64,000 nucleotides of DNA, from positions 735,079-799,078 of the forward strand of contig NW_019773625.1 in assembly GCF_001039355.2 (NCBI RefSeq), read 5' to 3'. Within the stretch, counting starts at the first letter, position 1, and each line of letters starts with the position of its first letter. Positions 21,366-35,012 of the stretch are shown piece after piece. The notes beneath the pieces are model-generated. The model was not told the DNA's origin. It saw nothing but the letters and a program-made list of their open reading frames with translations, and did no database searches. The position numbers and the translations under genes are program-made. The DNA is from Lingula anatina (Eukaryota; Brachiopoda; Lingulata; Lingulida; Lingulidae).

Positions 21366-23715
21366 AGACTTTATCCAGTCTAGTTACAGCTTCTTGGCAT
21401 AATCATTACTGTCTTTATATGATACTGATGTGAGTAAATAAATAAGCCATTAGTTTAACACAGCATAATGCTGATTCTTCCTTAATGGCCATAACTATAA
21501 AGAAAAGAAAACATTTTTGTTGTTGCTTTTCAGTTTATGTAATTGTAAATAAACTGAAAAACAACAAAAATGAAGATATGCTGTTTTGGGGGATATTTAA
21601 TTGTTTTCTATATATTGTGGAAAGGATATTTAACAAAGGTTAAATAGTGATCTGATAGGAAAAAGTAATTTTGATACTTTTTAGTACTCGAGAAGCACCA
21701 TTCTTCTGGGTCACAGCATGTGAATTTTTCACTGCTTTACTGCAGTGTTCACTTCTTATTGGCCTTTAGTTAGGGACATTAACTTGCATGCCCTTTCTTT
21801 TTCAGATTATTTATGTTTTGGTTATCCACTGTGAAGGCAGAAGAAAAACGTTTTCAATCTTACTTTTTTGTAAGGTAAGATGTTGATTGTAAGAAAATTG
21901 AAAGAAACTGAGTCAAGTTGTGTGTAAAGTACCAGAGATTTTACAACTGTTGCATGGTACATGTTGTGGAGTGTTGTATCTGACCTTTTGAGAATAAATC
22001 CAGTATTTCTTCCGTACATAATGAGATAGGTAGGTAGATAGATGTGAAATGATTTAAATGTTTTATCTTTAAATTTTATTGTAGGTGCCAGTGCTTACAG
22101 GTTGTGATCCTCAAGTTACCTCTTCATCCAATGAACACGAAAATTACTCTCGGCTGTGGCATTTTCTGCTCTTCAACCTCTGATTGAAAATCCAAAATTG
22201 AGAGTAATTAAGTGCTGTTTACATTCAGTGGAGAGAACCATCAGTTGAGCATGGATACCAAGGGGAACTAGACAGCAAATATAATATAAAAAAAGGCACA
22301 TTAATTTTGTCTCATTCTTTTATTTTTAATTCTTATCTATATTTCCACATCATTCCCTTCCCAGAAGAGTGTACACACATTAAAAGTTTTGAACAGTTCA
22401 AAAGTATCTGTTAGACAGATTAACCAATAATTTAAATTTTCCATCTTTCCAATTAGCATGAAGTTTATACATGGTAGAAGTGAATGTTTTTACATTGTTT
22501 GGCACATTTGGGATGGTTGGTCCCAGAAAAAATCCTACGTAAGTCTGATTTCAAGTGATAGTTATCACTTACTATGGATCAAGTTTATGAACAGCCATGT
22601 GTGGCCCCTGTCAAAAGAACATCATCAAGCCGTACAGGTTGTTGGGTGTTTGTAGACCTGTTATTTTTGTTCCAAAGTAACTATACTGTCACTAAACTTC
22701 ACTTCAATTAGTATATAGAAATCCTTGGATCCATGAACATTTTTATACCATAGATAATACTAATAGACCTTTTTGTAATATCAGCAATATGCTGAAATGA
22801 GTAATAAATGTGTGTATTGAACAAAATGCTGTTTTCTTCTTGTTCTTTCAAATACAACAAATAAATCCAAAGCCCCTTTGTTTCCACAAGATATACAATT
22901 AAGATGCATCAACATGATGGTACTCTCATTACAGGCACAAAGAAAATATTCAAAACATCCAAACTAACACTTTACATGTTTAGATCCATATCAGCAACTG
23001 ATAACCATAGCAAAACTGACATCAATAAGTCAAGTCTTGAAAATTGATCTTAATCCAATAACAAATCTATCTGGCAAAATAATTGTTTAATATAGTATGA
23101 AACTTGGAACGAAAATGCCCCCTATCCCTGAAAATAATTAATAAAATTTCATAAATATATTATGCCATGATGAAAGTCACCAAAATAAAAACTGGTCTTA
23201 TCAAAACAAGAAGTCTGTTATTTGTCGAATCATTTTCTTGTGTTCTCCTTGTGGCCTTTAATATGATTCACTAATTCCATCAGCACTTAATATTAACAGT
23301 ATGTAACAAAAACAATTTAGGAACCAACTGACCCAAAGCAGAAATAATAGCTAATAACTGAAAAGACTCACATGATTAGCTTCAATTATAATGGGGTTAA
23401 CCTGGTTTTGATGTCCACTTAAATCCCAGCATTTTTAAACAATTTTCCAACCAACATCATTCCTGTTAGACCATCAGGGTAATGCCCCATTCCTAGTTCT
23501 GCTCCAAATGCTAAATAAAAACATCCACATCTTTGTAACATAAATGTAAAGATATAAAAAATATTTCATTTCCCTTGAAAGATGCTAAGTTCTGACAAGC
23601 ATCAGTGTGTTATATAAACCCTCTCCAGATATGCCGCAAACACTGAATCAACACAATAATCCATGTCCCCTCTGGCTCCACAATAAATATTCATATCCTG
23701 AGAAAGTTCTTTATA
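21366..23715. other. 3' region between two convergent genes
   Basis: Probable 3' UTR of the C8orf48-like gene, with AATAAA at 22803-22808, and of ODR4 on the other strand. An imperfect hairpin lies at 21512-21572. A splice-acceptor-like TTTTATTGTAG|GTGCC at about 22085 may mark a 3' non-coding exon. No further coding frame is convincing. Confidence 0.5.
21512..21572. repeat. Imperfect hairpin in 3' UTR
   Basis: CATTTTTGTTGTTGCTTTTC followed by AGTTTAT pairs with ATAAACTGAAAAACAAC plus AAAAATG, a ~24-bp stem with a 3-base bulge and a ~10-base loop. Confidence 0.6.
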
Positions 23716-25660
23716 TCATTCCTGCTGAAAGTATAGGTATGATACAACCACTCCAATGATGGCCACTACCCCACTGATGGCCACTCCTGAAATGTGGAAC
23801 ATTCAAAGAATTACACAGCCTGTGAGGACACCTTCACAGACCATCAGTTCAACAATTATATGACATAAATCACTACTGTTTGCTCCTCATTCATGTATTA
23901 CACACCAGGTCTTATGGCATTAATTGTGTTGAAACGATATTTCTCAAAATTAATGCCTGTGTCTTCTCCGGGTCATTCCAAGTTTTTAACAATTCAATAA
24001 CAAGTTTTGCATTTTTTAAAAAATAAATGTTAATAACATTATCAAAGTAACACTGCTGTCTTTCTAAATTAGTGGCTACTATAAAACAAGGCCTTTGTTA
24101 TATGCATTTTAGTGACGGGTAAAAACTGCAGAAGACTTTGCCAAAACTTGTGGAGCAGATTTTTCTATTTTGGCATCAGTCAGAATTTAAAGATTGCCTT
24201 GAATCTTCATTTAACTCCAATAAAATTTTCAGTTCCAAAGTGTTAAGAGTTAAATCATAGGTGTTTACTGTATCTTACAGCTATAGACTCAAATCACCTG
24301 GACATATTGAACTAGTTGTCACTACTCACCTATGACTGAATTCTGTGAACTAGCTTTATGTTCTGTAAATGAACCAGACACAGTCCTACGCCTCTTCTCT
24401 GGTTTTACCAGTTCATTCTCCTCTGAAATGTTCAAATAAATACAAAATAATAACTAACATTCTATATACACAATAAATATTGAGTAAATGTTTGGTTGAG
24501 GACTTTCTTTTGCTCCACCTCCCCCCCCCCTTTTTTTTGAGAGGATGGAAATTGATGATTTTCAGATTCTTAACAGATACCAACCATTTTGATAAAAAGG
24601 CCTGAAATCCAAACTGAAAATAATTCTGATTCTTGCTGATTCAGTATGCCAATATTCCCTTGCACCCCTGACCACAAGTCAATACAATACTTCCAACTAA
24701 TTTTTCATAAAAATACCTGGAATTCTCTCAAAGTCCAACTCCACTTGCTCATCTGTCAGATGAAGTTCCATTAATTCAGAGTTCCTGTCAATCACATCCT
24801 GAAGTTTCTCATCTTGAAATATGTAGTCACACATTGTGAGTGGGGTGGAGCCAAGCTTTGTGAATATCCGCACTGGGGTCTCATATAGAATTTTAGGATC
24901 TGAAAGCAATAAATATAACTGGGGTTTCTATAAGAATTTGGGAATCAATTTCATTTAGATTAAAATAGAGTAGATAGGCAAAATTTCCAACATGAAAATC
25001 AATGATAATAACAATAACAATTACAACAGTAGTCTGTGTGGTTATTTTTTATTTTAAGAAATGAACAACATTATTCTTTTTACTGTTTCACAAATGAAAA
25101 ATCTTTAAAACCAAGTCAATGTCAAAGTAGTTTCAGCAATCCACATACAAACTCTTGCTCACCCTGCTCCTCCTCACTCTGCAGTAGGTCTTCACAAAGT
25201 AAATCACACCTGGATATTAGACTCCGTATCAGGTCTGTCTTGATAGCCTGTGGAAAGACGGAGATGAAATACAAAATATTACTATTTCATAGACACAAAG
25301 ATATTTTACATAACTTAACAGTCATCTATAACTGCTCCTTGTTTGTAAATATAATTAAAGACATTCTTAATACTGTTGTGAGTCCTATGCTAGTTGTTAT
25401 ACCAAAACTGAATGTGCTTTACAGTATATTACTGAAAAAATATTCAGTAAAGATTTACAGATTCTACGAAACATGCAAGTTGTGACAACACAATGGGATG
25501 CGTTAGTTGTGACACCACAATAAGAAGTGCTCCCTACCTTCAGAGCATCCTCTACTGTTGCCTTGTGAGGTAGGAATGCTCTTCCAACTATACGACCCCT
25601 AATTAACATGGTGGCTCCACAGGAAGTCACAGTAGGCTCTGTTGTGCTGCCTGAAGACTG

Positions 25661-25699
<39 letters not shown>

Positions 25700-28600
25700 A
25701 TGCCATCACACAGCAACACTGAAGGTTAAATTTAAAAAAATGTTCATTGGAATATTTCAGCAACATTAAAAAAATAAAGTAGTTTCTCAAACTGACTCAA
25801 GGAATTAAAACAATGAAATGAGTTTTTAAAAACTGCCATATTCATCCGTCTCTCTAAATTCCTTCAGTGTTTTAACATTTAAATGCAAAAGATAGAAATA
25901 TTTAATAATAAAATACAGACAAAATCTTTCATTTATCTATTAAATCAGTCCAATAAAATTAAGATGCATATTTCACATTAACATTCAAACTCACCATTTG
26001 CATGAGTAAATCTACATTAAATTTTTTCATTGAAATATTAGCTGATGTTTTGTCTCTCTTTCCTTTCTTCTGTGTTTCTGAAGAAGTATCAAGCAGACGT
26101 TTTACATCGCAGAACTGACCATCGATAGTACCTAAAGAATTCCATATCCTATCACAGAATGGAGCCAGACCCATCTGAAACAATGCAAATATTTCTTAGT
26201 GAACTTATGACAGACAGCTCATTTAGTAACTTAATTCAGTGTGGTTAACTTTCCTGTGATAACAACAAATTCCCTATATTCCTTAAAGCATACATTGGGA
26301 ACTTCTGAAAATATTTCATTTTTCAACTATTCCAAAGAAATCGTCCAAAATTTCAAAACCTTACATGAATTTGTTTCTCTAGGTCTGAACTCATTTTCTC
26401 AATCGGCACAGGAATGCTTGTATTCACTGACAGACTGGTTTCCACTCTGGACCAGCCATCAAGGAATGATGAAAACTTCCACTCAGCTGGCTTGGTTGTA
26501 CACTGAAAACAGTCAGGGTTTAACATGGGTCATTTTTAAAAGAAATAAATGATGTTTCATTTGCAATACCAATCCTGGTTTAAACATCCATGGCTTTTAA
26601 AAGAAGCAGTACATCTTTCATTTGCAATGCCAAAAGTTATTACACATGTCAATTTGGAAAAATATTAAGGTAAAATTTCACTCATGACAACCTTCTTAGC
26701 TGCATATTTCTACACCAGTTTACATTTTTTACTTTTCATAAAATGTACCTGTGCATTTGATTAGAAATAACTTTCAGGTGTTTCTACCACCAAAGAGAGA
26801 AATATATTGCTTTTGCCCATTTATCTTAGCTGTATGTTTTCCACTGAATTCTAATCAAAATGTTCTTATACAGTAGTCTTTTTACCTTATGATCTGCCAC
26901 ATCAAAAGTTCTACATGTCAGTCTGTGGGGCACTGATTAAGGAAATACAGCTGAACAAACTATACCAATGCATAAAGCCTTTTCCATATTGTGCAATACA
27001 TGGTTTTGTTTCACACCATATTGAGAGACTGACAACTTGATGGCCTGGCTATTACATGGGAGATTCATCTAAACAGAGTTCTTGTGCTTGACGCAGGCAC
27101 TTAACCAGATCAAGAAGTTGTAGAGACCTTCCTTACAACTTCTTGACCAGATCAATTCTCATTGGTCCAAACAACTTGAAGCAAACTTATGAAAAGAAGT
27201 AAACCCCCCTTAGCATTATTACATTTTAAGACCAGTCAAAATGGTGGTAAACAGAAAAGTGAACCATATATTATGTGATAAGGACATTAAACATTTTTTT
27301 ACAACAGTGAAATTCATGAAGGTGGGAAGGTCAACCCCAATGATATTATAATCAGTTACATTTTACAACAGAGATACTTCAGCATTAAATACTTCCAAAA
27401 GAGCATATGGAAGTCCTTTCTTGAGTTGCATTTTATGTGTCCAATATTGAAAAAAAAATGAACAAATTTAATCACAGAATAATATATTCTGAGTTCTTAT
27501 TTTTATCTGTTTCACACAGTTAAGCTCATTTTTTGTTGCTTTATTATTAAAATACTTCAGTCAAATAATTCTCTTGGCACAATCCTGGCAAACTGAAAAA
27601 AGGTTTGTGGAAAAGGATACTTTCTGGTTGTATTGCATATCTGCAGTAGCACCCTGTCAGTGGTAGGGGGGTCCCTGTTGTAAAGATTCTGAGCTTTGCT
27701 GAGAGCTTTGTGAATTGCAAAAATAAGCTGAAAATATATGTAATTTTTTATCATAATCAAATGAATAAAATAAATTTTTCTTCTATCTGATACATAAAAT
27801 ATTCAAAAGAGATAAAAGACAACTGTGTGCAATTTAAAGCTAATAGCAAGACAGTGCACATTCCAACACATGATGACATATTAAATTCATCAGATGCATA
27901 CAATACTTGGCACTAACTAGGGAAACAATCCAAACAATTACTACAGTTATCATTAAGTCCCAAACCTGTCTAAGTTTTGCCTGTGCTTTCTGCATCATGT
28001 CTGGAGGGGCCATGGCGAAGATTCCAATGACATCCATACTCCCTGGTAACATACGAACGACCTGCAAATATTAGAAAAACTCTCTCATTACATGATCATA
28101 CTAATTCATTTGCTCATACAACTTTCTAAAATACAACCAGTTAGCTGTATGAGGTTATAATATTTGGAGCTAAAGATCTTTAAAATGTTTCAAAGATAAA
28201 TAAATGTAGAATTTATTCTTTTTTCATAAATTTATACAAACTACAACATAAAAATGCACAGGTGAATTCAAAATATACTTTTTTAATAGGTCTACCAAAA
28301 ATTAACTGAGTAATTATCTTCATAACATTATCCAATTAAAAATTCTAAAATAAGCAAAGTTAATTTCAGGATTCTCATACTCTTTAATATATATATATAT
28401 CAAATACAAAATACAAATTATCAAATACAAATTATCAGGCACCTGCTTTGCATGGGTCACAACCCAGTGTTCACTGGTCTTATCCAAAGGTGGCATAGAA
28501 GACTTTGTTTTTCCGGTCTCATCTTTGTCTTCTTCCTCCTCTGGAGGTGGCGTACGTGCCATATGTATTACATAGTCTCTCTGGCTGGTCAGCTGAATAA

Positions 28601-29146
28601 ATAAAGGAATAAATTATAACAAAAAAAAAAAAAAAAAAAAAAAATTGACATCTTTTGCATTGTATACAATGACAATAACAGTATTTCATTATGACAGTGT
28701 TATAATAATTATCCCACAGTCCTGGTGGAATAGTGTATATCATAAATGTGATCCATGCCTTAATTGACCACATATATGCTTGTGTTTGCGTTTAGTATAC
28801 TCAGTACTAGTATATTTTCACCTTTTAAATAAAAGTCACTTGAAAAAGGAAATCGTATTCAAGGCAATTTGAGAAAGTATACTTTGCTGATAGCATTATA
28901 GTCACTGACACTTTGCTGTAAGGTAATTAATACTAAACTAGTTAGAATAAACACTGCTGCAATGCTCAGCAGTGAATGTGCTGTACACAACAGTTAGCTA
29001 CTTGTACTGTACAGTACATGTATGTTATGTACTACTAGTAATGTTACCTGACCAATAATCAATCCCACTAAACACTCCTGTTTTTCTCCATAAAGTTGCT
29101 GAATGTAATTTTCTAGCCTTTCCTCTGCAAGCACAGTTCTCCCCAT
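23716..29146 (-). CDS. ODR4: Protein odr-4 homologue
   Basis: Twelve exons on the minus strand: 29146-29048, 28592-28443, 28061-27966, 27727-27621, 26922-26886, 26502-26365, 26174-25995, 25657-25538, 25247-25163, 24899-24717, 24422-24330, 23786-23716. All introns are GT-AG and phases match; the product is 452 aa, against ~454 in human. Signatures: N-terminal MGRTVLAEERLENYIQQL and GLIIGQ, SQRDYVIHMARTPPP followed by an acidic stretch, HWVVTHAKQVVRMLPGSMDV, VLLQIC, KPAEWKF, and a C-terminal membrane anchor (GVAISGVVAIIGVVVSYLYF) before the stop. In C. elegans odr-4 is needed for odorant-receptor trafficking; animal ODR4 is an ER protein that partners UFSP2 in de-UFMylation. An in-frame upstream Met (29215) exists but family alignment favours 29146. 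Introns contain (TAAA)n at 25659-25700 and poly-A at 28620-28644. Confidence 0.93.
25659..25700. repeat. (TAAA)n microsatellite in an ODR4 intron
   Basis: About ten TAAA units, beginning right at the acceptor side of the exon 25657-25538 on the minus strand (TTTA units there serve as its pyrimidine-rich tract). Confidence 0.85.
27107..27148. repeat. Short hairpin in an ODR4 intron
   Basis: GATCAAGAAGTTGTA pairs with TACAACTTCTTGACC across a ~12-base loop. No pre-miRNA-like flanks are evident. Confidence 0.5.
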
Positions 29147-29697
29147 TTTAAACTTGCAGTATTTCAACTTGATATTGTTCACACATAAGGTAACCCTCCG
29201 ACACAGTCTCTTCAACGTGGAAAGAGAGTACGATCAAATCTCGTGGCGAGATCATGTGACCTAATTTGACAAACATTCATATCTCTTTGAAAAGAACAGT
29301 AATTAATACTCTCTTATGCTAAGATGCAAAGTTGCCATGTCAGAGAACATACCAGACCATTCAAACAAGTGTTTTAATGAAGACCCAGCTCTTTGAAAAA
29401 ACTTAATAAAGCAAAATCTCGTAAAGTCTCGTATTTGTCAACATGGTGAACGGAAGTGAGAAATCTGTCAAATTTTTGTGCAAAAACGCGTGATTTTCAT
29501 GATGTAGCTTGTGATTGTGCTTCTAAATTTGACAATTTGCAGATAACTTCAGGGATTAATCTTACATATTGTTTAGAAAGGTGCTTGTTCGGTTATTAAC
29601 CAAAGTGTCTGTGACGTTGTCACTGATTTCGCACTGCTGGCGGTGCTGTCAGCGTTACTGCTGTTGTTCCTTACCTACTCCGCTGAAGAAGATAAAA
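29147..29697. promoter_or_regulatory. Bidirectional promoter of ODR4 and ZDHHC12
   Basis: The two start codons are 551 bases apart and point away from each other. The interval has an ETS-type CGGAAGTGA at 29451-29459 and no TATA box near either start, as in many animal housekeeping bidirectional promoters. An imperfect TCTCG-TGG-CGAGA palindrome lies at about 29239-29251. Transcription start sites cannot be placed. Confidence 0.6.
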
Positions 29698-32600
29698 ATG
29701 GGGGTTTGCTCATGTTTGTCAGCATTATGTAGGAGGATTCGATGTGGAACACATGTTCTCGTGCGACTCGCTCACACAGGGCTTTCTGTTGGGGTACCAG
29801 CTACGCTGATTTTCAAGGATTCCAGTAAGTTTATTTGCCATAACATCAACAGTTTAACGTAATAACACAACTGAAAACTACAACTTCTTATTCCTTCACA
29901 CACTGTCAGAGTTAAATACATGTTAAATTTTGTTTAGCAGTTTTAATTTTGATTAAAAAAAATCCATCATTGCATCTACATGTAGGCGTGAATTATAAGA
30001 AAAATAAAGTAATCGGTGAACCGACGTACATTTCAAAGGAAGATTCAAAAATAATTTTTAGAAAATGTTCTCTGAGATATTATCAAAAACTGTGTCAAAT
30101 GTGTTCACTTAAACTGTAGTCTTTTTAATTTGTTATTTATTTGTTTTGTAGACTGAGCACAAATGACATACACCTTTTATGTCTTCTTGAAGCTTAAGTG
30201 AAAACAGCAAAATGAAATTGTGAATGGCACCAGCTGGTAAAATTTTTTTTGTTTTTTTTTATCCCAGTTTTACACAAATCTCTGATACTCCAAGAGGACC
30301 TAGCGTATGGGATAGGCTACCTACTGCTGCTTATGTTTTCACTTGCCATGTACTACACTGCTTGTTTTATGGACCCTGGATATGTGCCAGTGAACAGGAA
30401 GGTAGATAATAATAAATGAATACTTTATATGATATTATTATCATTTACAACTTTATTGTAAGCAAATGTACCACAGAAATGGTGATTATAATTGATAAAC
30501 ATGGATATTTAATAAATATATAAACAATATAAAGATATAATTTTGGATAACACGTCTAGAAAAAATCTAGAAAAAACAACATTTTTACACCACAATATCT
30601 TCTCTTTAAAGCAGTTACTATTTATTGTGTTTTTATATTACTTTATTCCACTTGAACCTCAGCTTTGCAGTGAACTAGATTTTGATTTGTAATATAATAG
30701 CTCTTTTAATTGAAAGAAATCACTTTGATTCACACAATTGCTCATATGAATGAATAAATAAATTGACTGAATTAATGATATGTATTAAACTGGGCTGTCA
30801 TTTATTTTCCAGAAGTCTCTAACCAGTACATCAGACCTGAGTTCAGATGAAGAAGAGGAAGATGATGTTGACAGTGCAGAGAACAGCACCATGTTAAAGA
30901 TCTCTAAAGACAGTGAGGCCCCAGTCAAGCTGAGGAAGTGTGGATTTTGTAATATTGAGGTAAAAGAAAAGAAAGAAATGAAGAATGGATGAAGTGTGGA
31001 TTGAAGTAAAATGGGAAATGATAGTTTTGATAATATTGGCTGTTTATATCCCCTCCCTAAAAAGAAAAAAAGAAACAGGTATTACAAAGTACATGTATGT
31101 CAAAAAGTAGAATTTTATTTCTGCACAATCTGCAGATTAACTTTTTTCATGGAGCCATATGCTCTACTTCATTTTCTGTGCAAAAGCAACAGGTTGTGTC
31201 ATAATTTCATAAATCATGCATAACTTAATTATCTATATATCTATACAAAACAAAATGCACGAAGTCCAGTTCTTTTCAGTATCTATACAGCAGCTTGTCA
31301 AATGAAGTCCTGCTCATGTTTGAATTTTCATTTATTACAAATTATTGTTCCTTGCCATTGTTTATCATATCTTTCAGTCCTTATGAAGTGGCAAAAATAG
31401 CAATAATGCAATAACTTTCAGGGGTTTGTTAATATCTTGGGTACAGCATAATTTATAGCATAATACATTTTCAGTAATTTTAATCTTCAAAGACACTTAC
31501 CTGTATTATTTTATGCAAACAGATCTTGACAGTGTTACAGCTGAGGAATTCATCAGCTCTCACGACTGAAAATGTTTATATGGAGATCCTTTTTGCAAAA
31601 GGTTGTATGAAGACATTTTTTATTTAAAATAAGCTAATTGATCTCTCCAGCAACCCATGCGAGCTCGGCACTGCGAAGACTGCGACAGGTGTGTGTACAA
31701 ATACGACCATCACTGCCCCTGGCTGGAAACTTGTGTGGGAGAAAAGAATCACAAATACTTCTGGCTCTTCCTCTTCTCCAAGGCTGTCATCATATGGTGG
31801 ACATTGTATATTGCTTGGTAAGGGGACTGGTCAAATGGTCAGCTTAGGTTGCATTCAAATAGAACTTATTGTTCAGACTTCTTGATAGTGTGCACTAACT
31901 CCACAGGAACCCTCCTTAAATGCAATCAGACAAACAGACTGACACACCTACTCTTGTTTCCAACATGCTGGTACGCATATAACCGCCAGCATTTTTGTTT
32001 GCTACTCAATGCCAGGAGGAGGTGTGTTAATCTGTTTATCTGATTGCATTCAGCAAGAGTCCCCGGGAGATAGTGTGCACAAGCCAGTATGATAGATTAA
32101 TTGTGAATGCAACTTTATTGTCCAGGTTTAATTCACTCTCATGTAAGTGATGTCTTACCAGTGTGATGTCAAAATGATATTTATAAATTAAATATTAATG
32201 AAAGTTATATTTAATGATAACTTCCGTTGATGTTGATAACAATAATGACGGATCTTTAAAAATTACCACGGCTCATGCATCTTGATACTAAAGTGCATCA
32301 TCTGGTTGATGGTTAAAACCAACAGTATACACATCTTGAAATCCTTGTTAATCAAAATTTAAAATTATTATTTTATGTATTATTATTAAACTTTCTTTTA
32401 TGTTACTACTGCTACTATGAAATTTTTAACTTCTTGTCGTAATTTTAGGAAAGCCATAGTGCACACGGAGGAATGGAATGAATGGTTCAACCTCAATGTG
32501 CTGTTTGTTCTGGACATCCTAATCCTGATAGTGGGGGGTCTCACAGTGACCGGCTTGCTGACCTTCCACTCTTACTTAATGCTGACTAACATGACGACTT

Positions 32601-32779
32601 GGGAACTGGTCAGTCGAGAAAGAATCACCTACCTGCGTAACTTGGATGAGGAGCTGAACCCATTTCATCAAGGATATTGCCGTAATGCCATCACTTTCTT
32701 GTGCAACTGTCGCCTGACACAGTGGGCCTCTCTCTATGCCAAGAAGCTACGAGAAGAGTTGCCCTCTGGTTTGGTGTGA
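29698..32779 (+). CDS. ZDHHC12: DHHC palmitoyltransferase, ZDHHC12-like
   Basis: Exons 29698-29824, 30268-30401, 30813-30959, 31651-31817, 32449-32779; GT-AG junctions with matching phases give 301 aa (human ~267). The first membrane segment follows [12 protein letters not shown] (compare human GVLVRTGHTVLT), the second is in exon 2 ([15 protein letters not shown]) ending DPGYV. Exon 3 carries an acidic loop ([14 protein letters not shown]) that makes the protein longer than the mammalian form. The cysteine-rich domain in exon 4 reads [19 protein letters not shown], with the catalytic DHHC at residues 155-158 and Cys158 as acyl acceptor; the TTxE-type motif is TTWE (241-244). Two more membrane segments flank it. 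DHHC enzymes S-palmitoylate proteins at ER/Golgi membranes. Shares a promoter with ODR4. Intron 4 contains a MITE. An upstream in-frame Met (29569) exists but is unsupported by the family. Confidence 0.9.
31848..32114. mobile_element. MITE in ZDHHC12 intron 4
   Basis: Ends in GTTGCATTCA and its inverse TGAATGCAAC. The inner palindromic core AATGCAATCAGACAAACAG ... CTGTTTATCTGATTGCATTC, and the words CTTGTTTCCAACAT and AATGCCAGGAGGAGG, are shared with 42498-42750 far downstream. Confidence 0.65.
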
Positions 32780-35012
32780 AGGGTCAAGATTAGGGTCAAG
32801 AGTCAAAGGTGACATATATGTACTTTAAGGTCAAGATCATTTTACCTTTTATTGTAAGTGTATTTCTTATGAATGGTGCTAAATGAAGTAATTATATAAG
32901 ACATCTTAATAACTTGTCTTTGTCCAGTGTTGTCAACAGTGTTGGAGTTGCTATAGTGGTAAAGACCGTTTCACCACAGAACAAAATCATAACCTATAAA
33001 TCTAGTACCCCACACAAATTTCTAACTTTGTCAGGTGTGTACAGTATTCCTTTAAGTTTTGGGGGCATTTGCACAACCCGAAGTCTTACTCTGAAATATT
33101 TTAGCCCCCAAGAGTTCCTACTTTTTTTGAAACTGTAAAATATTGGGTTATTTATATGAGCGTAGTAACAAATCTAGTCTTTTTGTGTGCAGCATCATAT
33201 TAAGAGGTCAGCAGTTGTGTAAAGTTTTAACTATAAGTTTCAAATGGACCAATTTGACATCAGCGTGATCAGTCTGTGTCAAATGTACATGATAATCATG
33301 TAGTACATGTACCAAAGCAGAGAGAAGTTAGAATGCATTAGTATGACATATTGTATTTCTGTAAAGATATTTGCATGGTAAACCCACTTGTAGATTGAAA
33401 AACCTTGTTGTTAATTTTTGAAGGGATGACTATTAAAAGTTGCATTTAAGTGATAACATATTTTTAGTTATGGATCTCAAATGTCATACTTTTTTTTTGT
33501 GCAATTTTGTTTTGATAGTAACAACGATAGAACTAGATACAGCTTTACTGATTGTTTTACGTACATGTACCTAGATGTTTATTTATCAAGAATTTAGTTT
33601 TTGTTACATTTTTATTGGGTAATTAATTTGTATTGGATATTCGAATTTACTGCTGTTCACTTACTAGAATGATACTTTTTTTTTGTACATAGAATAATTT
33701 CCTATTTCCCAGGTAAACTGTCTTTCAATTGTTATCAACAGTGTTCGAATAGAATAGATTAAAAGAGAGAGAAAGGAGGTCCACTATTGATAACAAAGAC
33801 AGCATCAAAATAGAACAAATATCACATTATCAATCAACGAACATTTTCTGTTACAGAATATCATTTTGCAGACTGAACTGACATAGTGACATAATCACTT
33901 TATACAAGACATGTTTTACAACGTAACTTTCTATTAATTATATGGCTAGCCAGGTCAATGATGGGTAAGACATCAGTTTTATTTTTAAAAGAAATTTCAG
34001 TCAAAAGGGCTGACAGATTTTTATCTGAAAATATTTGGCCAATTAAATTTGTTTGACTTTAATACACCATATTTACAACTCTTGAAATACGTAAATGTTT
34101 ATTAAACTTCATATTATTAGAACTGTCTCAAAATTGGGAGGAAAAGCAACAAATTTTACTTACAGTGTTCAGAATGAAATTTCAAAATTTTGATTTTAAC
34201 TCCATTTGTGTTTTTGAATGAATTAAAGAGACAAAAGTGTCTTTGGGCATGAAGAAAGGTGCCTTGAACATAATCAAAAAGTTTAAATGAAGTGTCTTGC
34301 ACCAATAAATTTCTTTCATTGTCATTAACTTGTCATTTAGTAGTTTAAAAGTTTTTGAAATTGAGTTTCAGATTATTCCTAGAGTAAGTGTAGTTATTTT
34401 ATCATATTACAAATTCTCTACTGCTGCATGTTGGAAAAGATTGGTGTTTTATGCTGTGCATGAATGTGTCTCCATTATTAGAATAATTCCCAGTATTGTA
34501 ATAAAAATACATTTGATTAAAAATACGTCTTTTGTCTTGTTTTCACTCAAAGGTATACTGCCAGCATTTCAAAATGCCCCAATGTCATTTTCTTTATAAA
34601 AAAAATTATGCAAAGCTACTTTTTTTTCCAATTCATGACCTTAAAAGTTTAAGCACCTGAATTCAACATTACCTTCTGAGAGTACATTCATAGTGACATG
34701 ATTGTCTAAGTGAATGGCTCATCATTCTGAACCAAATTATCTTATTAAAAAAAGCATGAAACATGGAATTCAAGTAGACGGAGCAAAGATTCATAAGTTA
34801 ATTTGGTGGAAAATTCTAGATTGGATACTTTGAAGCAAGAAGTTATCTTTCATACATCCTTGGACTTGGACCGTCTATTTTATTGTTTTTTAATAACCCT
34901 GTGTTAAAAATATAAAATTATAATAATATAGTTCATATAATAGTAATAATAACCTTTATTGAGCACTAAATGTGTACATGGTTTGACATTTGCTGGATCA
35001 CTTTTCTAAGAA

